Made by a program: the position numbers and the translations under genes. From assembly GCA_031213475.1 (NCBI GenBank), contig JARUPZ010000020.1:806001-870000 (forward strand): a stretch of DNA of 64,000 nucleotides. The letters are read 5' to 3'. The DNA comes from Nereocystis luetkeana. Lineage: Eukaryota > Sar > Phaeophyceae > Laminariales > Laminariaceae. A model generated the notes under the pieces. The model was not told the DNA's origin. It worked only from the letters and a program-made list of their open reading frames with translations, and ran no database searches. Positions 36,772-48,113 of this stretch are shown one piece after another. Every line of letters begins with the position of its first letter. The first letter of the stretch is position 1.

Positions 36772-37175
36772 TTATCCTCCGTCCCACTCTCCATGGAGGC
36801 GCCTACGGTTTTTCTCCCATCGCAGGGCTTTTTCTTCTCTTTTTAGAACGCCGCCGTATCTCCGGCATACTCCAAGAGCACCAACACAGCTTCCGCTCCC
36901 TTTTCCACCGAGGCGGCCATCTTCCGCGGAAACGCGTTTACCCTCCCGGCTCCCGTTGCCACCTTCCGAATATTCCGACGAGCGTTGCAGCACCTCTCCC
37001 TGCTCCAACTACGGTAGACAGCGGCTGCCCTCTACCGGACCCAATCTGTGCCATCACCTCGAGAAGCTAGGCGTGCTTTTGACGGTCCTCTGCGTCTGTG
37101 GCCGCCCGCTGCAGCCCCTCGAGGGCGAGACCCTGCCTAAATACCTCTACTTCGTCACTCATGTCAATGAGCCTA
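36772..37175 (-). pseudogene. Possible broken coding remnant, unassigned
   Basis: The minus strand reads MSDEVEVFRQGLALEGLQRA with a stop some 30 codons in. Another frame then carries a charged Arg/Glu/Gly-rich stretch (36772-37008). The codon-like texture hints at an old retroelement ORF, but no domain is recognised. Confidence 0.25.
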
Positions 37176-38199
37176 GCTAGGTTGCCAACGTTGAGAATGA
37201 CTATTATTAATAATAGAGTGTTGATAAATCCCCGGCGAAGAACGAAGATGATTCAGGTTGTTAGTATTGTTCTCCCGGCAGGGTAGAGACAGAATGAGTG
37301 GCGTGTGGGTATCACGTACACCCACAGAAGCAACCACCAAGTGACCCATAGTAAGCCAATATCCCCAATAGTCATGGAACCGTGAAAATACTGAACAAGC
37401 ACATTCGAACATCAGCGACTCGGTCTAGGCTCGGTCTAGGCTACTGGCTAATGCTGGGTAGCATGATAGCTATCCTCAATACACCCCCTCGATGGAGGTG
37501 AGATAGTCAAACGTGCGACATTTTGGATTACCCAATAACTACAGGCGGCTATGTTATACCGATCAGCGACCCGGTAACTGTTGGCCATTATTGTAGCTAT
37601 CCTTAATGCACCCACCACTGCTGTAATTTACCACTACAATCGGGGCGTAATACTGTTGAGGCTAGGAGTGAGGAGTGGTTGAGGCATCTACATATTTCAA
37701 GTGAAAAAGAGCGGAGAAAAAAACCAAAAACATTGCAGGACCTTTCCATCTCGCGGATCTCCATTTTTTGTGTTCGCGCAGGCGCACCATGTAACACTCC
37801 TTGCTGCCGAGCCATCAACAGACAGCGAAATGTCCTAGCACTATTAATAGGCACATAGGTAGGTACATATAGGCGCCCTAAATTTTACCTGGAGGAGGTA
37901 TATGTTTCAACCGTTGGTGCACTAATACACGAAAAACATTCACCAACGCATGGTGTTGGTGTCCATTTTCTTTGTCGGACTGCACTCCAGCCAACTGATT
38001 TCAAACGTGGAACGCATTAGAAAGAGGCGTCTAAGAGGAGTAGAATAGGCAGTAAACGTATGCGTAGCCACACGGAGTCTCTACGTTTTACGGCAACATC
38101 AACAAAATCAAAGGAGAAAAAACATGCATGTTCTCAGAACCCACGCAAAAGATCCAAACAGTTTTAAAAATAATAGCGAGAATACGAACACAACAACAA

Positions 38200-39299
38200 G
38201 GTAAGCTTTGAAGAAATCAATACCGTGGGTATTACAAGGAGCAGGAGCCACTGCTTGCCTTCGGGGGAGGCCAACAGACTCGCTCCGTGTCATACCAGCA
38301 GCGGAGTTCGTGGGCATGGGAAGGCGCTTCATGGGCATCGAGGAGCACGTGGCAGTGAGGTGCCTCTGCTGCGACGTAGTCGACATAGACACACGCCACG
38401 CACGCATCTGTCCCAGAGCAGGGGCACAGGATAACCGGCATCAACCGTTGGTTCACGCGATCTCCCGCACGCTGAAGCGGCTGGGAATCCCACACCAAGT
38501 GGAGAGCGGCGAACCGTTCACTGCAGACTGGAACCTGCGGATGGGCATCGTTGTCAGGAGAGGAGGTCTTCGGGATGCTTCTAACAGGGAATACACAGGG
38601 AATACAGGGAAAAGCCCATCCTGTTGGACGTCACCCATGTAGACCCGCAAGCGCAGGTCCACCTGCGAGGAGGCAGCGCTGATCATGATGGATCAGCTGC
38701 CTCTACCTCCGAGGCGCGCAAGCGCCAACACTACGCGCGTCCGGGACATGTATCCTTCGACGAGCGGAGCCACAAACTAGCCACCTTAGCGGTGGAAAGC
38801 TTTGGGCGCCTCGGGGTAGAGGGCAGCAATTTCATCGGTTAGCTGGCAGCTAGCGTCGTGGGGGGGAGGGATGGTGGGTCGATGGCAAGGAAGGGGGTGG
38901 TGAAGGAACGCCTGCTCTAAATCGTCTCGGTGACCACACAGGTCGCCATTTCGAGGAGGGTGTCGAGGTTCAACCTCCAGCTTAGGGACCGCCAAGAAGG
39001 AAGAAGGAACAGGGGGGGGACGGACGACAGACCCACACCGATGGCGTGGGGATGGAGCTTGGATGCAGCTTAGGATTTAAGAATATAACGTAATGAGAAG
39101 GAAGGAGCAAGGACAGCAAATGGAGTAGACAAGCCGAAAGTTGGCACAGAAGGGAGGTAGACTTGGTGCGTGGATTTCCTTTTGTTTCCGAGGTTTTCTT
39201 CTTTCGGGAAAGTTATGAGGGATCAATGTTGAAGATCATGCTGCACATTGTCGGATGGCAAGATAAATGATACCTGGTAGTAATAATAATAATGATATT

Positions 39300-39334
<35 letters not shown>

Positions 39335-39335
39335 C
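38200..39335 (+). mobile_element. Retroelement C-terminal region with Cys/His and nuclease-like motifs
   Basis: The plus strand encodes a Cys/His motif (RCLCCDVVDIDTRHARICPR), then HAISRTLKRLGIPHQVESGE, RMGIVVRRGGLRDAS, and in another frame after about 38600 LLDVTHVDPQAQVH, HYARPGHVSFDERSHKLATL and AVESFGRLG. A Cys/His knuckle followed by an acidic/LDVT motif matches the C-terminal restriction-like endonuclease layout of some non-LTR retrotransposons. A frame change near 38600 breaks it. The reverse transcriptase part is absent. The 3' end carries a (TAA)n tail at 39295-39333. Confidence 0.6.
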
Positions 39336-39487
39336 GTGGGTATTGTTCGTTCATTCATATTATTATCATGCTTGTCATCCGACAATGTGTAGTGTTGTTC
39401 TAATAAACGACTAACATAAAGTGAAGCACTCTCCAGAACAAAAGCGCGGCAGTATCCTATCATGTTATTTCACGCGTCTGTTATTAT

Positions 39488-39840
39488 GAGGCTTAGATTG
39501 GGTAGGCGATTGGTTAACCTTTTACCTTTAGCCCAACGGACTATTAATAAGACCTTCACAAATGGCGACGACGGCAGAACATTATTGGGTTGTTGGTCGT
39601 GAGTTCGAGTCTCACACGTCCACCATGAAATCGTTTTTTCAAAGATCAAGTGAGTTTCCTCATCATGTCAAGAACCTTAAAAATGCTTCTGGATCCCCAG
39701 AAATTGGAACCGCGTGTGGTGGCGCGTCGACCCGTTGAAATCCGGTCTGTTCCAGGGGGGGAGAGTGTTTTGAGGCTTAGATTGGGTAGGCGATTGGTTA
39801 TCCTTTAACCTTTAGCCCAACGGACCAAGACCCTCACACG
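39488..39840 (+). mobile_element. tRNA-derived SINE in partial tandem (family 4)
   Basis: The head GAGGCTTAGATTGGGTAGGC is repeated at about 39487 and 39771. The first unit continues through a B-box-like GAGTTCGAGTCTCAC (39600-39614) to a tail ending gggggggagagtgttttgag; the second stops after about 70 bases. Architecture (head, B box, ggggggagagcgtt-type joint, partial second head) parallels the element at 18757. Confidence 0.7.
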
Positions 39841-40011
39841 TCCACGAGGGGATAACCTATCTATGGTACATATCATCTGATAACAAAACATGTGTGATAC
39901 GCTCATCGTGTATTATATCCATCGAACACAGCAGTACCATAACGCACAGAGCACGACGATGGGATTACAGCCGTACTACAGACCAGCACGGCATCTGGCA
40001 CATCGTACGAG

Positions 40012-40354
40012 TTTTTTTTTTTTTTTTTTTTAATCATCACTTGACTTCCACTTATTTCCAGCCTAACTCGTAATAGGTTTTACCCTCGACGACCTTCTGG
40101 ACAAGCCGTGGTCACAGGTGTCTACCCTTCTCCCCCCCGGTACGTGCCTTTATTTTTTGTCGCGCATAGGGTTCAGCATTCCCACTGCTCGTCGATTTTC
40201 ATCGAATGTAGCTAACTCACGCTCTCGCGCTTTCCGCTAATCAATTTATTTCATGCAAGAAAAAGGCCCTACGAGCATTCACTCGGTGGGACTTGAACCC
40301 ACGCAATTGATCTTGATAGGCACGCGGACCACACCTACCAAGCCACCGGGGGCG
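40012..40354 (-). mobile_element. tRNA-derived SINE family 1, minus-strand copy
   Basis: It starts with a T run (40012-40032, the A tail in reverse) and runs through the family 1 body to the head ending gccaccgggggcgc. The B box is seen as ggtgggacttgaaccc. Confidence 0.85.
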
Positions 40355-41017
40355 CATGCATGGGTACAATCTTGTATTCACGTTTACTCTGCAGTAGTTA
40401 TGTATGCACCTATCTCTTCCCAAGACTGCTGTACATATCGTATGAACGCTCTTCTTACTTACCTGGTATTATTATTAGCATTCCTTCGTACCAGGTATTC
40501 TTCTTTTATCGGATGAGAACGACGAGTGAGAGTATGAAGTTTCTTGCGTAACAGCATGGGAACTTGAGAGTTCGCACCTTTTACACCCTGCAAGCATCTT
40601 CGGCACGCTGCATGCTGCATCCTCACGGCCACGACTATTGGTAGTTGTACGAGTAGCCGCTCATACTGCCGTGCTACACAACAAAATCAGTACCACCTGG
40701 TACCAGGTATATGATTTGATCGGTTGCAAAAGCGGCCAAAAGAGCCGTATTTATTATTCATTGTTTTACCTGGCACGAACGATACATCATGATGAGCCCA
40801 TAGCACAGCCGCATCTATCCACGTAGTTTTATGTTTGCCGCGAGAGAACCATCGTAATATCAATAGTAAGAGACCCAGAGACTTGTGCTGCTGTGCACGG
40901 AGTTGTGCATCTGAACCACGTAGCAGTATGTACATCAGTACAACACAGCATCAACAACAGCATACATACCAGGTATAGACCAAGAGCGTGTGCTTGTAAC
41001 TTGTAATAAACGTACGG

Positions 41018-41021
<4 letters not shown>

Positions 41022-41055
<34 letters not shown>

Positions 41056-41375
41056 CATCCCATTCATTATCTTCGCACATCTTCTTCTCTCTCTCCTTCC
41101 AACTCGTAACTCAGATCCGGGGGCACATAGCAGGCTCTTCTACCCCCTTCCCACTACGGTACGTGCCTTCATTTTTATCGCGAGAAGATTTCAGCCTTTT
41201 CTTCCCTCGTCGACTCGCATCGAATTGTGCCTACCCACGCTGCAAGGCGCTCTCAACAATTGAATCCCTTTTTTTATTTTTGCAAATAAAGTCAAAGTCC
41301 GACCCTCCTGGGGCTCGAACCCAGGACTCAAACAAGTAGAATTCGAGGTTAACCACTTGAACCACCGGGGCGACC
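41022..41375 (-). mobile_element. tRNA-derived SINE family 2, minus-strand copy
   Basis: A T run of about 34 (41022-41055), then a body with tacggtacgtgccttcattt, and a tRNA-like head whose B box reads ggggctcgaacccagga. It is the reverse complement of 49505-49835. Confidence 0.85.
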
Positions 41376-41772
41376 GGCTACTGCTGGATGGATCAAGGAT
41401 GGATACCTTGATATATATCAGACCTGCGCAAGCTTAAGCTCGCAAACGCTGAAGAGCTTCATTGTAGCATACCTTTCCGATGAGATCACGCAACGGCCGT
41501 GTGTTACATCGCGAACTGCTTCGCCGGGAGTGTACGAGGAGCGTGCGTGATGGTATTTCCAGTTCTCTCGCGGCTGTGCATCATGCATACAAACTCCGAA
41601 AATCTTGTCCGGGCTCCGGTGTCTATTACGCCGCAAACACAAAAAAACATTGGTATGTAAACCCGGGGACAATCTTCACTCCCCCCGAGGTCAATTGCGG
41701 CACTACTCACTGCTGTTGTACAGCTGTACGTATTAGAGCTGTGGAGCGAGAGAGTAAAATATAAGGACGACC

Positions 41773-41963
41773 ATGAGAGCTGCTCTGGCGGCCTCGGTAC
41801 TCTTTGTTCCCGCGCATAGCCTTATCTACCAGATTGATAACACGTTCAACCTGACAAGCCATGCGAGTTATTCGGAAGGATGGATGTACGGGAGCAACGA
41901 CGGACCGAAAGGAGCCCCTCAAGGCGAAAGCTATGTCGACGTCGACTTCGAGGTCACGGTCAT
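41773..41963 (+). CDS. Probable first exon of the GOST-family membrane protein
   Basis: Begins ATG with a signal-peptide-like start (MRAALAASVLFVPAHS) and continues YQIDNTFNLTSH, SEGWMYGSNDGP and ESYVDVDFEVTV, ending at the donor GTGAGA in phase 2. The next exon, 60041-60173, starts in phase 2. In plant and animal family members a short SEGxYxS-type motif followed by a beta strand sits at this place before the exported GOLD-like domain. The 18-kb intron needed is long, so a different mate for this exon remains possible. Confidence 0.6.
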
Positions 41964-42655
41964 GTGAGACCACTCACCTTGTTGCCTTGGTGCAGCATTG
42001 CAGTAGAGGGTCTTGTTGGGCGCTTTCGATATGCGCCTTTGTGCAGCTTTACTACTTTTACTGCTACTTACCAACTCTGAGAATATCAAATACCTGGTAA
42101 CAAACAGCTCGAATGCTTGGTCGAGCCTTGTACGTGCATACCACCAGGTACCTGGTATAATATTACGATTAATGTTATTAATAAGCACAATTACTGCTGT
42201 TCAAATGATTGCACAAGCGGTGCGGTAGTCTGTAAAAGCGTCCGTACAAGTGTACTATTAATATTAATATTTTAGTAGGAGTAATGTGCGTTGTACCAGC
42301 ATCATTGCTCCGCCCTTGGCGCTGGCCCTGCGCTGCCAAGTGCAGTGCGGTCACGGCCCCGTGCGTACGTATGTATGTATGCGGTATACCTGGTATAGCA
42401 GTAGTACTACAGCAGTACTCTGTACCAGTTTTTTTTTTTTAATCATCACTTTTACTATCCACCCGAAAAACTCGTATTAATATTAATAGCAGATTTTACC
42501 CTAGCGATTTTCTGGACAAGCCGGGGTCACAGGTGTCCTCCCTTCTCCCCCCCGGTACGTGCCTTTATTTTTTGTCGCGCGTAGGGTTCAGCATTCCCAC
42601 TGCTCGTCGATTTTCATCGAATGCAGCCAACTCACGCTCTCTCGCTTTCCGCTAA

Positions 42656-44883
42656 GGGTCGTTTCTAACGACCGAATGACATAGCAAAAAACTTGCTATT
42701 TTGGCAAGACATCCTTTCCATAAAGTTGCCAAAACCTTCTATCGTGAAACACCGTGAAACTCAGCATATGTGGCAATACGCTGTTGATAGTTGTAGAGTA
42801 AATCGAGAGTGGATAACGCCTTCGAAGTCGGTTAGGGAGAAAGCTTTTGCTATTCGTGGAAACCCTTCTTACTTTTTTCCCACCACTTTATAGAGAAAAT
42901 ATAACAATGAAAATTCCGAGAAAACAGGGATCAGGGATTTTCCACGAAAGTTCTTGCCCGAAGTTTACCTGAAATTTCAATGATTTTTCCAACAAAATTA
43001 TTTGAAAAAAAGCCAGCACACAGAGCTGAATCTACGTCTTCTTCGTAGAATGGGTTGCTAAGTCTCCCGAAAAAAATGTAGACAGCCGGCATTGGTTGCG
43101 GACGAGGGCCACGCCGGACATGCGATGTGAAGTGCCATGTGCGCACGCAAATCTTGAGAAGGACAGTGCCTAGCGGGCCCTCAGCCGCACTGAGCGGCAG
43201 CCTGTCGCAATAGGTCGGCTGTCTGCTGCTAGAGGAGGACGCGCGCTTCACTACATGCGCTGCCAGCTGCTGCTCATCATCATGGAGGGCGTGACGAGAA
43301 AGAAAGAAACACACGAAAAGTCTGGGCGAAACACGGACCGGGACAGACGATGTGTGTGTGTGGCATGCGGCGACAGGCACGAATGAGGAAGATAGCAGCA
43401 GCGTGATGGAATGGTTCCGGTTTAATTTTAATATTTATTTGGCAAATGTTCGCATCATAAGACCTATGCCAATGGAAACGCGAAGTTCAAAAGTTTTTTT
43501 TCAAATATATCGCTTTAAAAAAACAGCCGAAATTTTTCTCGTACCGCCGCTGTGGGAAAAAAAGAGAAAAATGTTTGATTTTTTTTTTTTTTCCCCCCAA
43601 CGGCTGCAGGCGGCGCAATTTGTGTTTTTCTGGTCGCAATTTTTCAACACGGTGATCGAAACCAGCTCGTGCGACGGTCGACGCTCGATCTCGACATAGA
43701 CTCAGCCCACGGCCAACCCACTCGGTATCTGGCAAGCCCAACGAGTATAGATGACGGCCTCGAAGATATCAGGTGGATCCATGGTCTAGGGGGCGAGAGC
43801 TTGCCGACGGCGTCCTACGGTATCCTCCCAAACCTGAAAAAAAGTCTATTTTTTGCCATTCGAGACGGATGGAGAAGTTTTGTCTTCTGTTTTGTGCAAA
43901 CCAGCGGCCAAATGTTTTTTTATCACACGCCTGGTTAGCTCCCGCCACATGACACCCGCTATGGTGTGAAGACGGTGACCCTAGGGTGGGTCGGAACCCC
44001 TAACGAGCGCCCTCCGTTCAGAATCCATGACGCAATCGTTGGTTTTGTTGATCGATGTCTGTCGAGGACTCGGAATCTCGCCGCTTCGAACCAAAGACCG
44101 GCCTGAGTTTTTCTCAAGCCGATGTTGGCCCAACATCGGCCCCAGACTTGCTTTTTTTGGGCTTTTCCAAAAGTTGAACACTTTTTTTTTGTTTTAGGTG
44201 GCCCATAGGAAGCGTGTTCTGATCTTTTTTGGCGGGTATCTTTGAAATTCAAACTTTTTATTGCAACTTCGGTGTACCATTGGCATAGGTCTAACGCCCT
44301 AATATTTTTCGACAAACCCCTTACAGCAGCAGCAGCAGGTAGCCGACGGCACGCCGACGCGCTCTATGGAGTAAATGCTGCCGCGGAAAGGACTCCAGGC
44401 GCAGCCCACGTACCTCAGAGGTCGGCAGCTCTTCCAGCCCGGCCAAAAACCCCTGAGAGAAGCTGGGACGGCTGGGAAAAGCTGGGGCGGCTGCTGTTTG
44501 TGATGCTGTTTTAGCCCCCGCACAAAACGATACGTCCCATCCACCCGGGGCTGGCGGCCGGTGTCGCTAGCCCTATCATCGCTGTGATCAATGCCACCGG
44601 GTATCCTTCGTATCTCCCTCTATTTCACAAGTTAGAGCGAGTCTAGCGTGGGGCGTCGTGGGGTGGTCTGGTTTGTCCAACCTTGCGTAAGCGTTATTGG
44701 GCTAAAATAGCTTATAAATACCCTGGTAGCAAATATCACTTTCCATAAACTTGGCAACGAAGCAGAACGGAAATATCCCAAAAAAACTTCGGCAAGTTTT
44801 TTGCTATTTTGGCAAGTCCACATTTCCATAAACTTGCTATTTTGGCAAATAATTTGCCAAATATGTGTCGTTAGAAATGCCCC
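42656..44883. mobile_element. PIF/Harbinger-like transposon, 2.2 kb, in a SINE
   Basis: The ends GGGTCGTTTCTAACGAC and (reverse complement) GGGGCATTTCTAACGAC match at 15 of 17 bases and are flanked by TAA on both sides (42653-42655 and 44884-44886), the three-base duplication typical of PIF/Harbinger. Subterminal words cttgctattttggcaa recur near both ends (about 42692, 44796 and 44833). I recognise no DDE transposase, so it is either non-autonomous or strongly diverged. Confidence 0.8.
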
Positions 44884-44933
44884 TAATCAATTTTTTTATG
44901 CAAGAAAAAGTCCCTACGGGCATGCACTCGGTG

Positions 44934-45254
44934 GAGTAGGTTTAGCAGTCTGGGAGAAGGGATCTTTAGGGTTTTTTTTACTTGAAAAATGTGTAGCGTG
45001 GTCTGCACTTCGGAATCGTCGTCCGCATCTGAGGAAGTTCCTGGTTCGATGCAAACTCGGCGTAGCCTCGTTTATGGCGAGTTTTGGCCCGTTTCGGCTG
45101 CGGTTTGGGGTCAGGGTTAGGGTTAGGGTTAGGGTTAGGGTTAGAGTCAGGGGTTGGGTTGGGTCTTCGCCCGTGCCTTGATCCCAACAGGAACCAAAAC
45201 ATCCGAACAGCCAACCAACCTAAAGATCCCTTCTCCCAGATTGTTAAAGGTCTT
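44934..45254. mobile_element. 321-base MITE with 9-base duplication (Mutator-like)
   Basis: The 25-base inverted repeats CAGTCTGGGAGAAGGGATCT...AGG and its complement have one mismatch, with weaker pairing outside them. CACTCGGTG is present at 44925-44933 and 45255-45263, a 9-base duplication as left by Mutator-like elements. The middle holds a TTAGGG array at 45111-45146. Confidence 0.7.
45111..45146 (+). repeat. Internal telomere-like (TTAGGG)n
   Basis: Five tandem GGGTTA units followed by degenerate ones, inside the 321-base MITE rather than at a chromosome end. Confidence 0.9.
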
Positions 45255-45364
45255 CACTCGGTGAGACTTGAACCCACGAAATTGATCTTGATCGGCACGC
45301 GGACCACGTATCAAGCCACCGGGTATGTATGTCAGCTAATACTGATGATATAATCACAATACAT

Positions 45365-45875
45365 TTGTATACAAGGTTCTGCAGCTGACGTCGCCCGCAT
45401 CATCGAAGCGAACGCAAGACCTTGGCAGCAGTGGAGACGCGAAACACTCAAACCCACGAGAACCGTTTCAACCCTTGCCTTTTGGGATTGTAGTCCCGTT
45501 TGGGGGACAGACTACTTGGACTTTGACTGTTTTGTACCCCAAACGGGACTGCAGTATATACTAACAGCACTAACAGTACTCGAAGTTTTGTGTCAAGATA
45601 ATATTGACGGTACGGCAGAGTAACGCACCAACCCGCGCAGGAAGAGTCCAAGTGTTTTGTATTGTATTGTATTGAGACGATAGTTCACGAACGCGGTTAG
45701 TTGAAGATCGCGGTTGCACCACAAAACACGGCTAGCCGATGCCCAACTCTTTTGAACTCCGTGAAGCACCTCAAAATGATCCTCTGATGCTCGAACCAAC
45801 GAACAGAACTGAATAGACACGAAGCCAACGCCACTCGGCCGATTACATGAAGAATGCACGGGTTATAGTTCAGGG
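45365..45875. repeat. Dispersed repeat A, copy 1 with a small hairpin insert
   Basis: Shares ordered segments (cgcccgcatcatcgaagcga; atattgacggtacggcag; gaagcacctcaaaatg; gaatagacacgaagcca) with 57221-57640 and, for its right part, with 47783-47935. Relative to the copy at 57221 it holds an extra segment with the hairpin GTCCCGTTTGGGG (45493-45505) and its complement (45537-45549). Confidence 0.75.
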
Positions 45876-46547
45876 CATGCATCGCACACGCACTTATCGC
45901 CCACAAAAATACTCCTGTAGACGAAGCCAAGGCTACCCACCCGAATAAATCAGCAATGGACGGGTTGCCAGTGCTCCTTTAAGGGGACGCTATTACTAGC
46001 ACCCTCAGGAATTCGTCGTCGAGTACCCGCGCGTAGGCGTTTCGGCAATACATACACCCGACTTAGAATTAGAGTTAGAGGTATGCAACCAAGATCCGTA
46101 TTTCGTAGTTGAAGAATAGTTTCTGCAAATGTTCAAGCATATCGAACTTTTTAGCCTTTTTTTGACCTTTTTTGGGCCCACTAACTTACTATTATCCCCG
46201 TCATGGGAACGTAGTTTTGCCTCCCGCAGCATCTTCGACGACGACCCTCTAATAGAGACATAGTCATCCGCCTGTAGAACAGCCATACTTTAGTGGAGGC
46301 CATTTGATCATCGGCGGTGGAGCCATTGTGCTATGCTCCATTGCGTGAAATGAAACATTTTAGAGTTTTTGCGAGCTTTTCGTGCTACTCGCACGCAACT
46401 TCGAGTACTAGAAAACACATCGTGAGTCGTTTCTGGCTGCTCACGACTGTCGTCCGGCGCACACGACGCGCTCACACCCCCCCCCATCAGGAGCCTCCAT
46501 CAATTCCGCCGGCTGCAGTTTCCACTGAGGAGCTGTAGGTGTCCGCA

Positions 46548-46590
46548 AGTGACAAGTGACAAGTGACAAGTGACAAGTGAGAAGTGAGAG
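46548..46590 (+). repeat. Short GTGACAA tandem repeat
   Basis: Seven-base unit gtgacaa repeated about five times, grading into gtgagaagtgagag. Non-coding, in the first GOST intron. Confidence 0.85.
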
Positions 46591-47782
46591 AGGTAGAGGT
46601 AAAAACGGCCAGTTGGGGGTTGTTTTTAGTCTCATTTCGTGCACCCCAAATTCCGATCAATTTCGACCACTGCAGCACCTCTAAGTCGAGGTGTAGGCCT
46701 CTACTCTGTTGAGAACCTGCGGGAGATCAATCTCGAGAGAAACAGAAGCTGCTGTGATGAACCTCTTTCAAGTCACCGTCGCTCTCCGGTAAGCACGAAC
46801 CAGCCTAAGTTCTAAACGCCGCGCGTTTGAAATAGCGATGTGTATTTTCTGTTCCGTTAAACATCTAGATATTAGAGTGACCGGAAACCCGGGGACCAGG
46901 GGACGCTTGGGTGCCAGCGTGGCCTTAATGTCCCTTCCACCCTTGTCAGAGACAGAGCCTTGATACTGGATACCATCGCTTGTTATATGTACTACTGCTG
47001 TACGTACTGTAAGCATATTGAACTCAATCAACTACGGCAGTAGCTGCTTCTTCTGTGAATTGACGGTGAACTGCTGTAAACCTCTGTAAACGAAGCCGCC
47101 CTATAGTTTAATCTCTCATCGATAGTTTCAGCGTGTCAGTCCGTAGCTGGCTCTATCGTGGTATCATATGCCAAGGTATCCGCATGGCTGTGCCGAGTCT
47201 CCTTGCTACGGAAGATGGAGTTTTCGTGGCAAAAAGCCCCTGAACTCCTTTTGAATGATACTGATCGAAAATATAAGAACCATATACATACATATTATTG
47301 TTGACATAAAGACCTACTGGTGTAGATGCACTTACATATTCATCCATAGGGGTAGGGTACCTATGAATTCGTAAGCGAATGCATGACAACAGGTACGAAA
47401 GTTTATTTTTGCTCATGAGATCACCAAAAAGCCTGGACATCTGTGCCGCCATGCCACCATGCTGTACCGGTATGCTTCATTTGACATGTCTTGTGTTTCT
47501 CTTCGTGTGCGCGGTGTACAACAGACTGCATGTCGTAGAGATGCCTGGTTCATGCGTGTACTGCTGTTTGTCCGCAGTATCAAGTGCGGGTCGAGTTTTT
47601 TCCCTAGTTGTTGCCTTGGGTTGTACTAGTTGGACAGTAGCAGTAGTACTCGTACACCGGGGGATACAAAATTCGCCCGCCGATATCTCGACCCGTGTGT
47701 ATCGTCCCTTTTCTACGTACGTGCGTCATCACGGACGGATTGCCGATGTTTTGTGCTGTCCGACGCCCGACTCATTCTAGCT

Positions 47783-47935
47783 CCTTGAAGCACCTAAAAA
47801 TACTCCTGTGATGCTCAAGCCAACGAACAGCCCTTAATAGACACAAACCCAATGCCAGGCGGCCTACTACATCAAGAACGCACGGGTTATGCACAATACT
47901 CCATTCAATACATCAAACACTGCACCAGTGTCCCA
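47783..47935 (+). repeat. Dispersed repeat A, 3' part only
   Basis: ctccttgaagcaccta through catcaaacactgcaccagtg aligns with 57480-57630. It is truncated on the left. Confidence 0.75.
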
Positions 47936-48113
47936 ACAGGGGAATCGATCATGAACGGGTGAATCATGTCGCAACACAAAAAACAACAAATGGCAATTAC
48001 AATGGATCATCTGATCATGAACAACTTGCAACGCGAGCCGCCTGATGTAAACCTATCTATCGCCGTGGAGGGGCCCGAAATATCTCCAACAAATATATGC
48101 TACTGGTACATAC

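Larger units (their letters stand above)
42430..45326 (-). mobile_element. SINE family 1 copy broken by two later insertions
   Basis: Three pieces of one SINE, 42430-42655, 44884-44933 and about 45255-45326, align end to end with the intact copy at 40012-40354. They are separated by the elements at 42656-44883 and 44934-45254. The SINE 5' end is truncated near 45326. Confidence 0.85.
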
